A stretch of 64,000 bases of DNA from Gautieria morchelliformis (GCA_015179125.1 WHVA01000036.1:124001-188000); one strand, 5' to 3'. Numbered from the stretch's first letter, positions 9,393 through 20,355 are shown. Notes: generated from the letters alone by a model not told the origin. Program-made: numbers and translations.

Positions 9393-11743
9393 ATGCCCGC
9401 TATCCCTGTTGCCGTCAAGCACGCCGGGAAGACCCACCAGCTCCAGCTCGACACCGATGCGCCCGCCACCGCGTTCAAGAACGAGGTCTACCAGGTCACG
9501 GGCGTGCCCCCAGACAGAATGAAGGTCATGATCAAAGGCGGCGTGCTCAAGGTTGTTTCTTTTTTACGCGCACTGTGGCAATTCTCTTCATGTCCATACT
9601 TACGCCCCCGAAGGACGACACTGACTGGCGAAAAGTCGCCCCTAAACCGGTACGCGTGCTTGTTGATATACCGACGTAGTTTTTTCGTGCGCGGCTCATG
9701 GCGTGTTGAAGAACCAGACGTTCATGGTGGTGGGTGCCGCTGGGGAGCTACCCAAGCCACCCCCGAAGCCTGTTGTGTTTTTGGAAGGTGCGCTGTCCGT
9801 GCATACGCCCTCGCTGAATCGCATGTCTCATGTCCACTTCAAGACATGGACGATACGGAGCTGGCAGAAGCTGTAAGAGCAGTTTCGTGGTGATTTTCTC
9901 TACGTGGCTGATGCGCTGGCGGACTTAGCTCAACATGCCCGTTGGACTGAAGAAGTGCGTGTGCCGCAGGTGTCTGATTATATATTGATCTGACCGCCCC
10001 GTGGTAGCTTGGGTAATACATGTTATATGAATGCCACCGTCCAGGCCATGCGCGCCATCCCCGAGCTGCAGACTTCCCTCAGAGAGCACGTCCCTCACGC
10101 TCGTGTCGCATCGTTATATTAATGCACATCCTGGCACAGTTACGTTCCTGGAACCGGCCCGCAGTCTTCGCTAACGAGTGCTATGCGCGATCTCTACAAC
10201 GCCATGGGGAAGACCACCGAAGGGTTCCCGCCATACATGTTCCTGCAGGTACGTGTCTCGATGGCACAGTCGCAAACGTCTTGAGCACACCGTGCGCAGA
10301 TTCTGCGCCAAGTGGTGCCACAGTTCAACGAACAGTCGCGCGCAGGTGCCGGTCCCGCCCAGCAAGGTACGTCGAGCCGCCCACCGTTCCGGCGTTTAAT
10401 TTTTTTCTCATGCCGCGTAGACGCGGAGGAGTGCTGGACTCAGGTCGTGAATTCGCTGTCTGTCCTCCCCGGTGTTGTCGTCCCGGGTGCGACCAGTCAG
10501 AAAAAGTTTGTCGAGCAGTTTATGATGGGCGAGATGACCACCGAGTATGTGGTTTTTTTACACATGTTTGTATATTGCTCATCACTCGAAAGGTTGAGAT
10601 GTAACGAGGCACCAGAAGAGGAGCCCACCACGCTGAAGGAAAAGATCACCAAGGTTTCGTGTAATATCTCGAAGGAGACCAACTACATGCACAGCGGGCT
10701 TATGGGCGTGCGTCGTTCTCTGTAGTCGATCTCTTTCTGAAATATTCACACATCCCTCAGAGCTTGGATCAAACTATTGAAAAGCACAGTGCAACGCTCG
10801 GACGAGAGGCGCAGTACACACAACACTCGCGCATCTCGCGCCTGCCGTCGAATCTTATGGTGCACATGGTGCGATTCCACTGGCGGCGCGACATCAACAA
10901 GAAAGCCAAGATCATGGTAAGCGCGTGTCTCCGAGCAAGCGCAACGCACTGATCCGCTGAACAACGTGTCCCAGCGCAAAGTCAAGTTTCCATTTGAGCT
11001 GGATGCCATGGAGATGGTCACCGACGAGCTCAAGCGGAAGCTTGCGGATGCCAATGGGAAGGTGAAGCAGGTGGAGGGGGAGCGGGCGGAGCGGCGCAAG
11101 GTGCGCAGAAAGACGAAGGTGCAGGGGGCGGTGCCGGCGTCTGGCTCGGGGGCGACGAGCGCTCCGGCGTCGGCATCTGCGAGCGCGGCGGGGGCGCGGG
11201 TGCTGAAGACGTGCCTATGGCGGATGCGCGTGAGGAGGGGAAGGGCAAGGGGAAGGCGGAGGAGCCTGCGGCGGGCGAGCTGGAGGACGAAGCCGTGCTA
11301 CGGGAGCGAGAGAGCAAGGAATTCGAGGCGTTGATCGATCCGGAGCTCAAGGCAGATATCGGGGCGAGCGTGACTGGGCTATTCGAGCTATGTGGTATGT
11401 GGAGGTCATTCTCGGGTATAAGCGGCAGATTTCACCTGGGATGTTCTGCACAGCGATCGTGACGCACAAGGGCGCATCCGCGGACTCGGGGCATTATATC
11501 GGGTTCGTGAAGAAGGACGCTTTTCACCCGACGAAGTCGTATCTGGAGGAGGATAACGAAGACTGTGAGTCCGCGCCGCACACGGTACATACGATGATGC
11601 TGAGGGGGATGATTCATGTTGCAGGGTACCAATTCGACGATGATAAGGTGTCGGTGGTGACGCGGGAGAAGATCGCGGCGCTGGACGGGGGTGGCGAGGC
11701 TGCGAGCGCGTACATGTTGTTGTACAGGCAGAAGCGATTATAA
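9393..11743 (+). CDS. UBP6: Proteasome-associated ubiquitin C-terminal hydrolase Ubp6/USP14
   Basis: Multi-exon gene. Exon 1 (9393-9551) encodes an N-terminal ubiquitin-like domain (VAVKHAGKTHQLQLD..MKVMIKGGVLK) that docks on the proteasome. The catalytic cysteine box GLKNLGNTCYMNATVQAMR is assembled over short exons at 9870-10060. Further USP blocks follow: AMRDLYNAMGK, FPPYMFLQ, AEECWTQVV, EETNYMHSG-like KETNYMHSGL and RISRLPSNLMVHMVRFHWR. The histidine box is HKGASADSGHYIGFVKK (11464-11514), and the protein ends YMLLYRQKRL. It trims ubiquitin chains at the 19S particle. The Lys/Glu/Ala-rich insert before the His box (about 11090-11200) changes reading frame; a 53-nt GC-rich intron (GTGCCG to CGAG) would restore it, otherwise there is a base error. 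Exon edges around 10085-10170 are also approximate. Confidence 0.93.
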
Positions 11744-11932
11744 GTAGACTATGTATGCTAGGACAAAGGAGAATACCTGCCGCAGAATTTCCATATGCGG
11801 AGCTTGAATGTTCTCGAAGCTTCGAGGACTTGCCTATATCGGGCAGAAACGTCGAGAAACTTGGCGTCGTTCGCCGCAAGGTATACTTAAGGGCGCCGGC
11901 ATGGGCCACCTCACCCCATCGATAGCACAAAG
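11744..11932 (+). promoter_or_regulatory. Heat-shock element in the BAG-gene promoter
   Basis: At 11806-11823 there are four consecutive, perfectly spaced, alternating heat-shock units: GAA-tg-TTC-tc-GAA-gc-TTC. This is a canonical binding site for an Hsf1 trimer, located 110-127 bp upstream of the BAG start codon. A TATA-like GTATACTTAA follows at 11881. The position between the UBP6 stop and the BAG-protein start points to the downstream gene as the target. Confidence 0.8.
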
Positions 11933-12960
11933 ATGATGTTCTCGCCCCTATACTCTTCCGTATACGCTCAGCACCCCCCGCATTATTACTCGCCGTACTC
12001 TTCCGCACACCCCACATATGATTATTACAACGACGCCTACCCCGCGTGGGAGTACCGCCGGGCGCTCGCGCAGCAGCTGGAGCGGGAGCGACGAGAGGAG
12101 CTAGAGGCGCAGTGGAGGGCGCGCAGGGCGTTCCAGGCGCAGCTGGCGCGCGAGACCGCGTTCATGCCGGCGTTCGGCGCGGCCCCCTTCCGGCGTGCCC
12201 CGCCAAGGCAGCATGTGCGCCCCGAGCGCGGGGGAGAATCAATTGTGAGAAGTCGTTGATATTCGATTGCCGATCTTTGTTAACGTGTGGCTGATACAGG
12301 AACCCTCGGATCGGCCCCGCCACGGCCCCGGCTCGCGCGCGTCTTCTGAGGCCAAGGTGGTACAGGTACGTTTTATTATACAGTATGGTGGTTCGTCGCT
12401 CTAAGGTTAATGCGTATTGTCAGACACCGCCAACGCCACCGCCAATGCCAACGCCAACGCCTACACCCACGCACGACGCGCATGCTCACGCTCACGCGCG
12501 CGACGCCGCAGCACGCACAATCCAGACCTTCGTCCGCGCGCAGCTGCGGCGCGTATCCGCGCTCAGACGCATCAGCGACATCGCCCGGCGGCTCGAGGAC
12601 GCCACGGCGCACTTTGTCTTCCCCGCGGCGCTGGACTTTGCCGATGTGGGCGATGCGAATGGGCACGCTGCTGCGGTGCCCGCGCTGCTCTATACGCCGG
12701 CAAACGCGGCGCTGCACGGCCACGAGGATGCGCTGATGAAGCTGCTGTCCGAGGCGGACGCAGTGGAGAGCGGCGGGGATGCACCTGTGCGGCGGGCGCG
12801 GAAGGCGCTGGTGGGGCGCATTGAGGGGGCGCTGGGGGCGCTCGATGCGCAGGTAGTGGGTGTGTGGCGGGCGCGGGGGATGGAGGTTGACGGCGGGGAA
12901 GAGAGAGGGCAAGTATGCCCGGAGGGGGATGCCATAGGTGTAGATATCTCAATGAATTGA
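11933..12960 (+). CDS. BAG-domain Hsp70 co-chaperone with IQ motif
   Basis: Three exons (11933-12244, 12300-12365, 12424-12960) join in frame to 304 aa. The N-terminus is Tyr/Pro/His-rich (residues 1-45), followed by an Arg/Glu/Ala-rich helix (46-85), a Pro-Thr linker with a His-Ala repeat (about 126-150), and an IQ-like motif AARTIQTFVRAQLRRVSALR (about 152-171). The remaining C-terminal helices (DEALMKLLSEAD-type, then VRRARKALVGRIEGAL) are consistent with a BAG domain, which binds the Hsp70 ATPase domain and promotes nucleotide exchange. The IQ plus BAG combination is seen in filamentous-fungal and plant BAG proteins. A perfect heat-shock element lies just upstream, which fits an Hsp70 cofactor. 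The BAG assignment rests on helix pattern and context and is less certain than the IQ motif. Confidence 0.78.
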
Positions 12961-13574
12961 AGCGCAATAGATAGACCAAGCAGCTTACACTGTGACTAGC
13001 GAAGACCGGGATAAATCCAGGTGCAGACCCAGACGCTAGTAGGCTACAACGTCACGTGTGACTCATACTGGGGATAGTGGACCCAACTGAAAACCTATAG
13101 TGCAAACCATTGAAACCTGGAAGCGGTTATGCTGGCATCTGCTAGCATTGTGAAAAATCTGCTCCCTCAAAAAAAGTCCTGCCAGAGTAGATAATAGCAA
13201 CTGAGAGCAGAGTGCGAGTACCATTTTGTGTAGCTCAATCTGCTGTATCAGACAATATACTTATGTTGGCAGGTATTATCGAAAATATTAGATTTAAAAG
13301 TTCAAATTTATTAGTACTGTGCTAATACCAAAGATGATCTTTATGTTGGAAGTTGGAGAATTGTGAGACAGGTGTTCTGACATTGGGAGCTTGATGTAAG
13401 AAGAGGGGCTGTTGCATGCCATGTGCACGGAAGAGGTTGTGATCTCTGAGTCGCTATCTATGATTCTGAATGCACCTATGGCGAGTGCGATGTGCAGTAT
13501 GACTGCCAGTCCTCTAGTGGGAGACTTTTCTGCTGTAAGGCCAACCCTCACTAGTAATAGAGCTCATGGAGTCA
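12961..13574. other. Gene-free transition into the AT-rich repeat block
   Basis: After the BAG gene the base composition turns AT-rich and stop-rich. A minus-strand frame at 13294-13551 (85 codons) has no recognisable feature. I see no RNA gene. Confidence 0.5.
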
Positions 13575-13915
13575 CACCCTGACAGAGAGGAAATTCAAAG
13601 TGAAAAGTCTAAGGAAGCGAGCTCATATTATACTACACTCAACTGCAGCCAGGGCCATTGCTCTGTATGCACCAATTACCATGCTCTCCCCTGGCCTCCC
13701 TGACCCTGAACTGACCCTGGATGCTGCATGCTATGTGAGCCGCTTCACTTCCAACATTGTTCTGAAAGCAGAAGTGTATAAGCAGAGCAGAGGCAGAGAA
13801 GTGAGCAGAGCTGTCAGAAGCTCTTCTGCAATTGGAAGGGAAAATGGAAGTGGAGCAAGTGGAACTTGGAGCAGTGTTAGAACTGGAAAAGAGGGCATCC
13901 CTTGTAGGGTTGTCC
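13575..13915 (-). mobile_element. Family A repeat, minus-orientation fragment
   Basis: The stretch begins CCCTGACAGAGAGGAAATTC with AGTGAAAAGTCTAAGG, the reverse complement of the family A hallmark, and continues through CCTGGCCTCCCTGACCCTG and GTGAGCCGCTTCACTTCC, matching the reverse strand of the copies at 16.6 and 18.0 kb. CpG is almost absent, unlike the copy at 2-481. Confidence 0.65.
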
Positions 13916-14277
13916 AAGTAAGATTATATTATTGTTATAGCATAATATATTATAATTGTATACAGTCCATGTCAGAACCTTGCACCACACCCCAACAATT
14001 TTTGCAATTATTCCAACTTCTCTCTCTGCCCCCATTCCCTATTTCATTCCTCCGATGCCATAGGATGTTCAGATTGACAATAATGTACATTCTATATTAG
14101 ATATCTTTTAAAATATCAACCATAACTGAATTCATAGTCCATCTTTTTGAGCAATTTGTATATTGTGGATATCCTAAATTTTTTTGAATGTTCTGATATT
14201 TTAAAAATATGTTTGTATGTGCTGAAACATGGTGTGTATTGAGGTAACAGAGCAATTTCAGATAGGATTTGGATGAT
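13916..14277. other. AT-rich spacer without a gene
   Basis: The sequence is dominated by TA-rich words and homopolymer stretches. Nothing coding or structured stands out. Confidence 0.5.
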
Positions 14278-14416
14278 TATATGTTAAAAGTATATATGAA
14301 GTTTGTTAGATGTATGATGATAGAATGTAGAGGCAAGTATGGACCATATGAGTATATGTTAGAAGTATATATGAAGCTTAGATGTATGATGACAGAATGT
14401 AGAAGCAAGTATGGAC
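14278..14416 (+). repeat. Two-copy tandem duplication, about 70-bp unit
   Basis: Copy 1 (14278-14344) and copy 2 (14353-14416) share TATATGTTARAAGTATATATGAAG, then TTAGATGTATGATGA and GAATGTAGARGCAAGTATGGAC (given here in pieces), separated by 8 bp. Copy 2 lacks a few bases after GAAG. A local duplication in an AT-rich repeat region. Confidence 0.75.
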
Positions 14417-14704
14417 AATACCTCTACTATATCATTATATATTGTTGATAGATCTGATTAGAAGGTATGTTTAAAATAATATGCATGTATAGTAGGAAGA
14501 TATATAACTATTGATGTTTAGGCAATAGGGTATACACCCTTTCCTGGGGGAGCTGCAGACTATGAGAAAGAACTTTAGGGTTAGGATTAAGCATGCCTTA
14601 CAGGTTCTGGCAACTGTCTCAATTGTGATATATTTTATGAAATATAGATAGATTAGCTATATATACATATATATGATAACTATAAACATCCATCATATAC
14701 TATT

Positions 14705-14935
14705 TTGGTACTTCACCATCCAGACATTGCCCTTTGCAACATTCTCTTCAATCCTGAAGACCACTCCAAAATGATTGGAATTTTAGACTGGGGAGGGGCA
14801 CAAATACTACCTCTCATGCTAACCACACAGTTTCCTGATGATCAAAACTCAGAAGGTGACAATCCTTGCACACATCCAGATTATCCTGATGAAAATTGGC
14901 ATGCTGTTCTGATTATGTATTTAGATAGTAATTAG
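14705..14935 (+). pseudogene. Aminoglycoside-phosphotransferase (APH) family gene relic
   Basis: A 76-codon open frame with no start codon contains LHHPDIALCNILFNPEDH, the APH/choline-kinase catalytic loop (HxDxxxxN), followed by MIGILDWGGAQILPL, the Mg-binding D(W/F) segment (normally DWEGAQ or DWEfA). It then breaks down into stop-rich DNA. APH-domain proteins are strongly expanded in agaricomycetes. No upstream N-lobe is visible, so this is a fragment stranded in the AT-rich repeat block. Confidence 0.72.
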
Positions 14936-16139
14936 CAATAAATATGACCTTAAAACTACAAAAAACTAGTAGTATTAATAAATATTAATTAAAAGGTAGT
15001 GAACTGGTTCAGGAGGTGAACTGGCACCAGAGCTAACTCAACTCTGGTGCTGGTAGTATAACTGCAGATTGGCCTGACCCATAATATAACCATAATAATT
15101 CGTGATAATCCAGTTATGATTAAATTATAACCATTATGGTGGACAACTCTAATCCTCTGACAATCCATCTCTGCCAGGTGAGACCCATATCATGTATCTA
15201 GTTCTATACTCACCTTCCATCCCTCTCTGCCAGGTGATATGATATTCCACTGTCTCAGGGAGTTGCCCTTACACTCACTAGCAGTGGGGGATCCTTAGAC
15301 TTTTCTCTTTGAACCCCACCGCTGTCAGGTGAGAATCCCTTCTGTTGTATATTCCCTTATTTTATATACTTTGGATTTCACATCTGTAATGTTAGATTTG
15401 GGGTGAACTTTGTTGTAAACTGGTATATACTACTTCATCTCTTTACTATGTCAGCATTGCCTGTGCTGCGAACCGGCATGTTCCCAGGCCTATCCGCATT
15501 AGGATACTCCTATCTAGTTCCCACTCTGCAGTCCCCTGACCGAGCACTTGCATATGCATCCATACGCATAAGTAGCTAGCTCAGTAGTTACAATGAATCC
15601 AATGGTTTTAGCCCTTCACTCCCATGAGGAGTCCGGTTGAGCGAGTTAACAGTGTCCTCGCTAGTGTTTCATCTTGCACATTGTGCATCGTGTTCCGTTC
15701 CGTCTATGTCTCCATCTCCCTCCTTATACCCCAATAACAAACTTGGCACCCAGCACTAGTGTTGAATTAGTGTCAAAGTGAGAAGTCCAAAGGAGGGAAC
15801 TCCACTTGCTAAATGGGACACAAGAGTACATTTCTGTGCAGCTCTTTTTAGGCGCATGGATACAGTACATGTCTTTTGAGTTTATGACAAGACACATGTT
15901 TCAATGCATGCCAACCCCAGAAACAAAACTGCAGCAAGTTCAAAATTTAATTTGACATTTCAAGTTTAATAAAAATGACAGTGACATGTGTTTTTTACAC
16001 TGGTGGATGCTTTTTGGCATGTGTCACATGCCACACATTGGAGTTTTTATTTTTGACCTATCATCTCAGAGCCAGCATGACACTACCCCAACCAAATCAT
16101 CATGACTTCTGGTGACATTTACAGATGCCAGCTGGCGCC
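14936..16139. other. CpG-poor repeat debris, includes family A fragments
   Basis: No gene is supported. At 15170-15400 there are two partial family A segments (CTCTCTGCCAGGTGA, then GTTGCCCTTACA and CTTAGACTTTTCTCTTTG). The piece 15440-15730 keeps more CpGs and may belong to a different, unrecognised element. The rest is AT-rich and stop-rich. Confidence 0.5.
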
Positions 16140-16830
16140 ACCTCCCTGGACCTGGGGTAATTCTCACTGGAGATCAGGGGATGGGAAGGTCAGGGAAGGG
16201 CAGGATGGCTAGTGAGTACCAAGTTATGGCCCTGACTGCGGTTGAGTGTGGGATAATATGGGTTTGGGATCCTTAGACTTTTCTCTTTGGATTTCCCATG
16301 TTAGGTGAGATTCCCTTCTATTGTATATTCCCTTGTTTATGTATCTAATTTGGATTTCCCCTCTGTCAGCTTGCATGGCTATATGATCTCTGCAACACAC
16401 AAGGGTTGCCCTTACAAGAGGGATTGAGTTCTGAAGCAGGTTGGAGTAACAATGGTTTTAGTTGCCAAACTAATGTCAGGGGAAGTTACATATAGGACAC
16501 TGATGAAGATCATCAGTGATGAACACAAGTTGTTGCAGATTTGGTGAGCCTCACTAGCAAACTGTCAGGGGGTGCCACCTTTTCCAGTTCCAACTCCACC
16601 CCCAGTTCTGCTTACTCTGCCCCCAGCTCTGCTTCCACTTCCAGAGGCACATCCACAAATTCCACTCACTTTGTCACTTCTGATCTGCCTCCACACTTCT
16701 GCTTTTGGAACAGCATCAGAAGTCAAGCAGCTCATGTAGTATGTGGCATCCAGGGTTGGGTGTGGTGTGGGCAGGCCAGGGGAGGCAGGGTCACTGGTGA
16801 GTACCAACTGACAGCCCTGGCTGCAACTTC
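16140..16830 (+). mobile_element. TRIM-like unit: family A LTR end, 146-bp spacer, family A LTR start
   Basis: A family A segment ends TTGCCCTTACA at 16416. A 146-bp spacer (16417-16562) follows, then a second family A segment starts TGTCAGGGGG at 16563 and continues to about 16830. The spacer holds a perfect 9-bp stem, CACTGATGA/TCATCAGTG with a 3-nt loop (16498-16518). The same spacer plus LTR start is found in inverted orientation at 18000-18408. LTR-short spacer-LTR is the layout of terminal-repeat retrotransposons in miniature, but I find no convincing primer-binding site or polypurine tract, so a tandem repeat array is an alternative. Confidence 0.55.
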
Positions 16831-17999
16831 TGAAGGGTATCTCCAACAAGATCCTCCTTGGAGCCTTTAGGGACAGTTAGGTGCTCAAAGATGTGGTGAA
16901 TGCTGTACAGTACAAACATGAAGTTGCAGGTGTTAGAGGTATGTGTTGCATATATAACCATAATCCCACTCAGGCATATGATCAGGCTAGAGTGTGGGGC
17001 AGGGCCCACTAAAGACGATGTAGGCAACACACATGTATACTTATCCAGGGTCACTAGAGCATACAATGCTGCTGAAGGTGTAAAAAATTGGTCAAAATTT
17101 ATGTAATATTTGCTAATATGTATTAGGTCTCGATGGGTCGGCATGATGCATGACCTAGCCAGAGCTCACAAGCTTTTGGCTAAGTTGTGTGTCATGCTGC
17201 TGCTGCTAATAAGGCTCCTGCATGGTTTACAACAGCCATGGAATGTTCATGCTGAAATGAATGACACTTGCATCGAATTCAGTGCCAAATTACATGAAAT
17301 TCACCTGGCGGTAATCAGGGTTTGCATTTACAGTTTGCATTTACATATTGGTGATCAGGTTTTTGTTGTTTTGTTAGAGTTATAAGAAGGAAAATGAAGT
17401 GGTGGAATAAATGTGTTTTTGATCTTATGACAATCTGGCACCAAATATAAAAAGGATATTCATTGCTGGCACAGTTCCCTCTCAGAATCACCTTCTTTAC
17501 AGAATGAGAGGAGCATCTTGCCATTGAAGGGCTTGTGGCATACCAGCAACTATCCAGTCAGGCATGTATAGCAAATGATGACCTGGCTGAGTTATAATGG
17601 TTTGGAGGAAGAGTGAGGCTTCTGTACTTAAAACTTGTTCTACTATATGGATGCGAAGGAAACCGTTCGCACAGTCCTTGTATACCACAAGGACCCCAGC
17701 ATGGGCACATTCAACAAAACTGCACAGGCAACATGTGTGATACAATGTGATATTCAGAGGATATAGAGCTTGGTGTACTAAGGAATATCCCTAGTGGAAC
17801 AGCTAAAGCCTTGAATTTTGTCAATGATACTATTGATAAGGTGGTAGAACATTGACATTGCCAAGTAATAGCTAAATAATACTATAGCCAAGACACCCAG
17901 GTGGCATACATAGTGCATAATGCTGGCTCAAGGCATCTTTGTATCTGGGAATGTGTATGTAATTTCTTTATGTCTGTTATACTACAGTCAGCCACAGCC
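16831..17999. other. 1.2-kb segment enclosed by inverted family A repeats
   Basis: Frames of 60-90 codons occur on both strands (e.g. 17110-17385 plus, 17497-17745 minus) without recognisable domains. It may be decayed transposon or gene sequence. The enclosing inverted repeats are at 16417-16830 and 18000-18425. Confidence 0.45.
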
Positions 18000-18425
18000 A
18001 GGGACATCACTCAGTACTCACCAGCAACCCTGGCCTCCCCTGGCCTCCCCAACCCCTGACTGACACTGGATGCTGCATACTATGTGAGCCACTTCACTTC
18101 TGACATTGGTCTGAAAGTGGAAGTGTGGAAGCAGAGCTGAGGTGGAGAAACAAGCAGAGCTGGTGGGAGTGCCTCTGGAAATTAAATGAAAGCAGAAATG
18201 GAAGCAGAGCCAATGGAACTCAGAATGGGGTCTTAACTGGGAAAGCAGGTGCCCCCTGACAGTTTGCTAGTGAGGCTGACCAATTCTACAATAACATTGT
18301 GTTCATCACTGATGATCGTCATCAGTGTCCCATCTGTAACTTCCCCTGACATTAGTTTGGCGACTCCCACCATTGTTGCTGCAACCTACTCCAGAACTCA
18401 ATACCTCTTGTAAGGGCAACACAAT
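18000..18425 (-). mobile_element. Inverted copy of the family A LTR-spacer unit
   Basis: Reading the minus strand, an LTR start (TGTCAGGGGGCACC at 18261 downward) is preceded by a 147-bp spacer (18408-18262) that matches the spacer at 16417-16562 almost base for base, and before it by the last bases of a truncated LTR (TTGCCCTTACA at 18409). The stem CACTGATGA/TCATCAGTG is kept (18307-18327) although the loop differs (TCG against AGA). Confidence 0.65.
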
Positions 18426-18490
18426 GGTGACCTGGACGCACTCCCAGACAACGTAACAACAATAGGTCTGGGATGGGGTGAGGGTGGGAA

Positions 18491-19111
18491 GTGGGGAAAA
18501 GGGGAATAACTCAATGCAAAACTGTCTGTGAGGACAGTCTGGGTTGCAAAGGTTGCAGTCTTGAAGATGTGGGACCAGAGGAAGAGTTTGGTGAACTAGA
18601 CGATGGGACTGCTGGGGGTGTCATGCTGGGTGATGAAACCCTCAAGGATGCGGACAAGGTCGATGGCGGGGTGCTGGTGGGGGTGAGGGTGTGGGTGCAG
18701 GGGAGGAGAAGGTATGGCTTTGCAAAAACTTTATTGATGTCTGTTGTCCGATTCATGACACTGGCCTATTCAAGATGTGGTCAGTGCCCCAGTGAAGCAA
18801 TCACTCTGGCAGACCAAAGCATATTGCACCACCTGCAGATTCTGATTGGGTATGCAGAGTTTGGGCCAACTATATACACAGCATCACCTTCAGAGCCCAT
18901 GCTGGTGCTGGCGGTGTTCAAACTGATGCATGAGCAGAGTCCCAATCCCCACTCAAGGACACCCAACCTGCCATCGTTGTTGCAGACATTGAACTTGAGC
19001 AAAGACCTGTGTAGTGCTGGAATGATAGAAAAGGGCCAAGTGGGTGATGTTCTCTCGAGAATGCTTGAGGTTGGGAGAGTAGAAGGAGGGTCCTCAAAAA
19101 ATATGGCTTGA
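18491..19111 (+). pseudogene. Relic of a repetitive basidiomycete protein of unknown function
   Basis: An open frame of about 206 codons with no ATG at its edge. It includes an acidic Gly/Asp-rich stretch (residues 25-65), a hydrophobic helix, and a C-terminal part with TASPSEPMLVLAVFKLMHE and LPSLLQTLNLSKDLCSAG. The latter resembles a family of uncharacterised proteins that I associate with repeat-rich regions in agaricomycete genomes. Function unknown. It sits next to the inverted family A unit and is probably broken. Confidence 0.4.
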
Positions 19112-19816
19112 ATTTGATATGCGTGTGGGTAAAAGATCATTTTGTTGTATAAAAATGTTCTTTTGCCTAAGGCCCTTTATACGACCGGCACACCCAGCTT
19201 TGTGCTCAGGTACTATTTATGGTTGCATGTGATTTGACTGCAAAATGAGAACAAACTCAATGACATTACAGCTTAAGTGCTTGACTACTGGCATGTAAGG
19301 TCCTCATGACCAAAGCTTATTAACTAAATGAAGTGTTGGAATAAACAATATACTCACTTAGTTGTGCGCTATGGTAACCTGTTAAGTCTGGACATGCAAC
19401 TCCAGGACTCTGAAGAACCTTGGGTTGTTCTGATTATCAGGGTCCAAACCCTCATATCTAAACCACAAGCCTGGCACTGTCATTGGAGGATAATCAAAAT
19501 GGTCATGTGATACAGCATATATGAGTATATAATATATATTATCAGAGTATTAATAACAACATATAGGAATATATAGTAGTATTTATAAGGAGAATAATAG
19601 ATGTTATTAGAATATTCTGTATATGTTTAAACATCTCAGAGATATATATACATATGAGAGAGTATCTGACTACAAGATAGAATAACAGATAGTTGGATAG
19701 ATACTTCTAATAGATATGAGTAGGAGTATTAGTATGAATAGTTATAATGATATAGTGTATCTTAAAAGTGGGTAGAAAAAATAAGAAGAGGGGTAAAAAT
19801 AAGAAGAGGCATTCTC
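19112..19816. other. AT-rich region without a gene
   Basis: Strongly AT-rich (TATATA-type words, 19510-19760). A short direct repeat AAAAATAAGAAGAGG occurs twice at 19777-19808. Nothing coding. Confidence 0.5.
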
Positions 19817-19970
19817 ATCGGCGGAGCCGCCGCTCGGGGAGGGACAAAAGAAATTTTATTTATATCCCAACAATAATATTGGCATGTACTTTCACCCTCT
19901 TCTTTTCTATAATCTGAGAATAAAATGGGTGAAGCTACGGGTAATAAAAAGTTGTGAGCATCCGCCACTG
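19817..19970. mobile_element. Possible MITE with imperfect terminal inverted repeats
   Basis: The left end CATCGGCGGA and right end TCCGCCACTG are inverted repeats at 8 of 10 positions, enclosing about 154 bp. The left end continues into a GC-rich palindrome CGGCGGAGCCGCCG (19819-19832) that stands out in AT-rich DNA. Termini of the CAGTGGCGGA type are common in DNA transposons. I see no clear target-site duplication. Confidence 0.3.
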
Positions 19971-20355
19971 TAATGGTGTAGGTATGGCTGTAAGGAGGGT
20001 GTATTGGACATTGGGGAAGTTGAATGGTTAGAGAAGAACAGGTGCAGGAAATGGTGCAAATGCCAGCCTATGATCCAAGATTTGATAAGGTGGCAGACCC
20101 ATGACCGTCAGGTAAATGGGCAGATTGTCTCCATTTCAGTTAGGATGGGCCCTGAAACATAGAGATGGAGAACTGATGCTTCCAGCAATGCATTCAAAGT
20201 CAACAAGCTGTAAACCGGCTTGGCCCATCAGTGCAACTCAGATACCTCTCCAATGGTGGCTGATGTTTCTGATGGACACTGATCCTATCAGAGGCATATC
20301 AGAACTAGTGTGAGGTTATGCAGGATTATGGGCTCTGCTAGGTGTATGGCATTAG
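19971..20355. other. Repeat debris without a gene
   Basis: Short frames only. No motif or RNA gene recognised. Confidence 0.45.

Noticed and set aside
12410..12979. Alternative frames on both strands overlapping the BAG exon
   Set aside because: They are shadows of a GC-rich exon. Only the frame ending at 12960 carries the IQ motif and joins the upstream exons.
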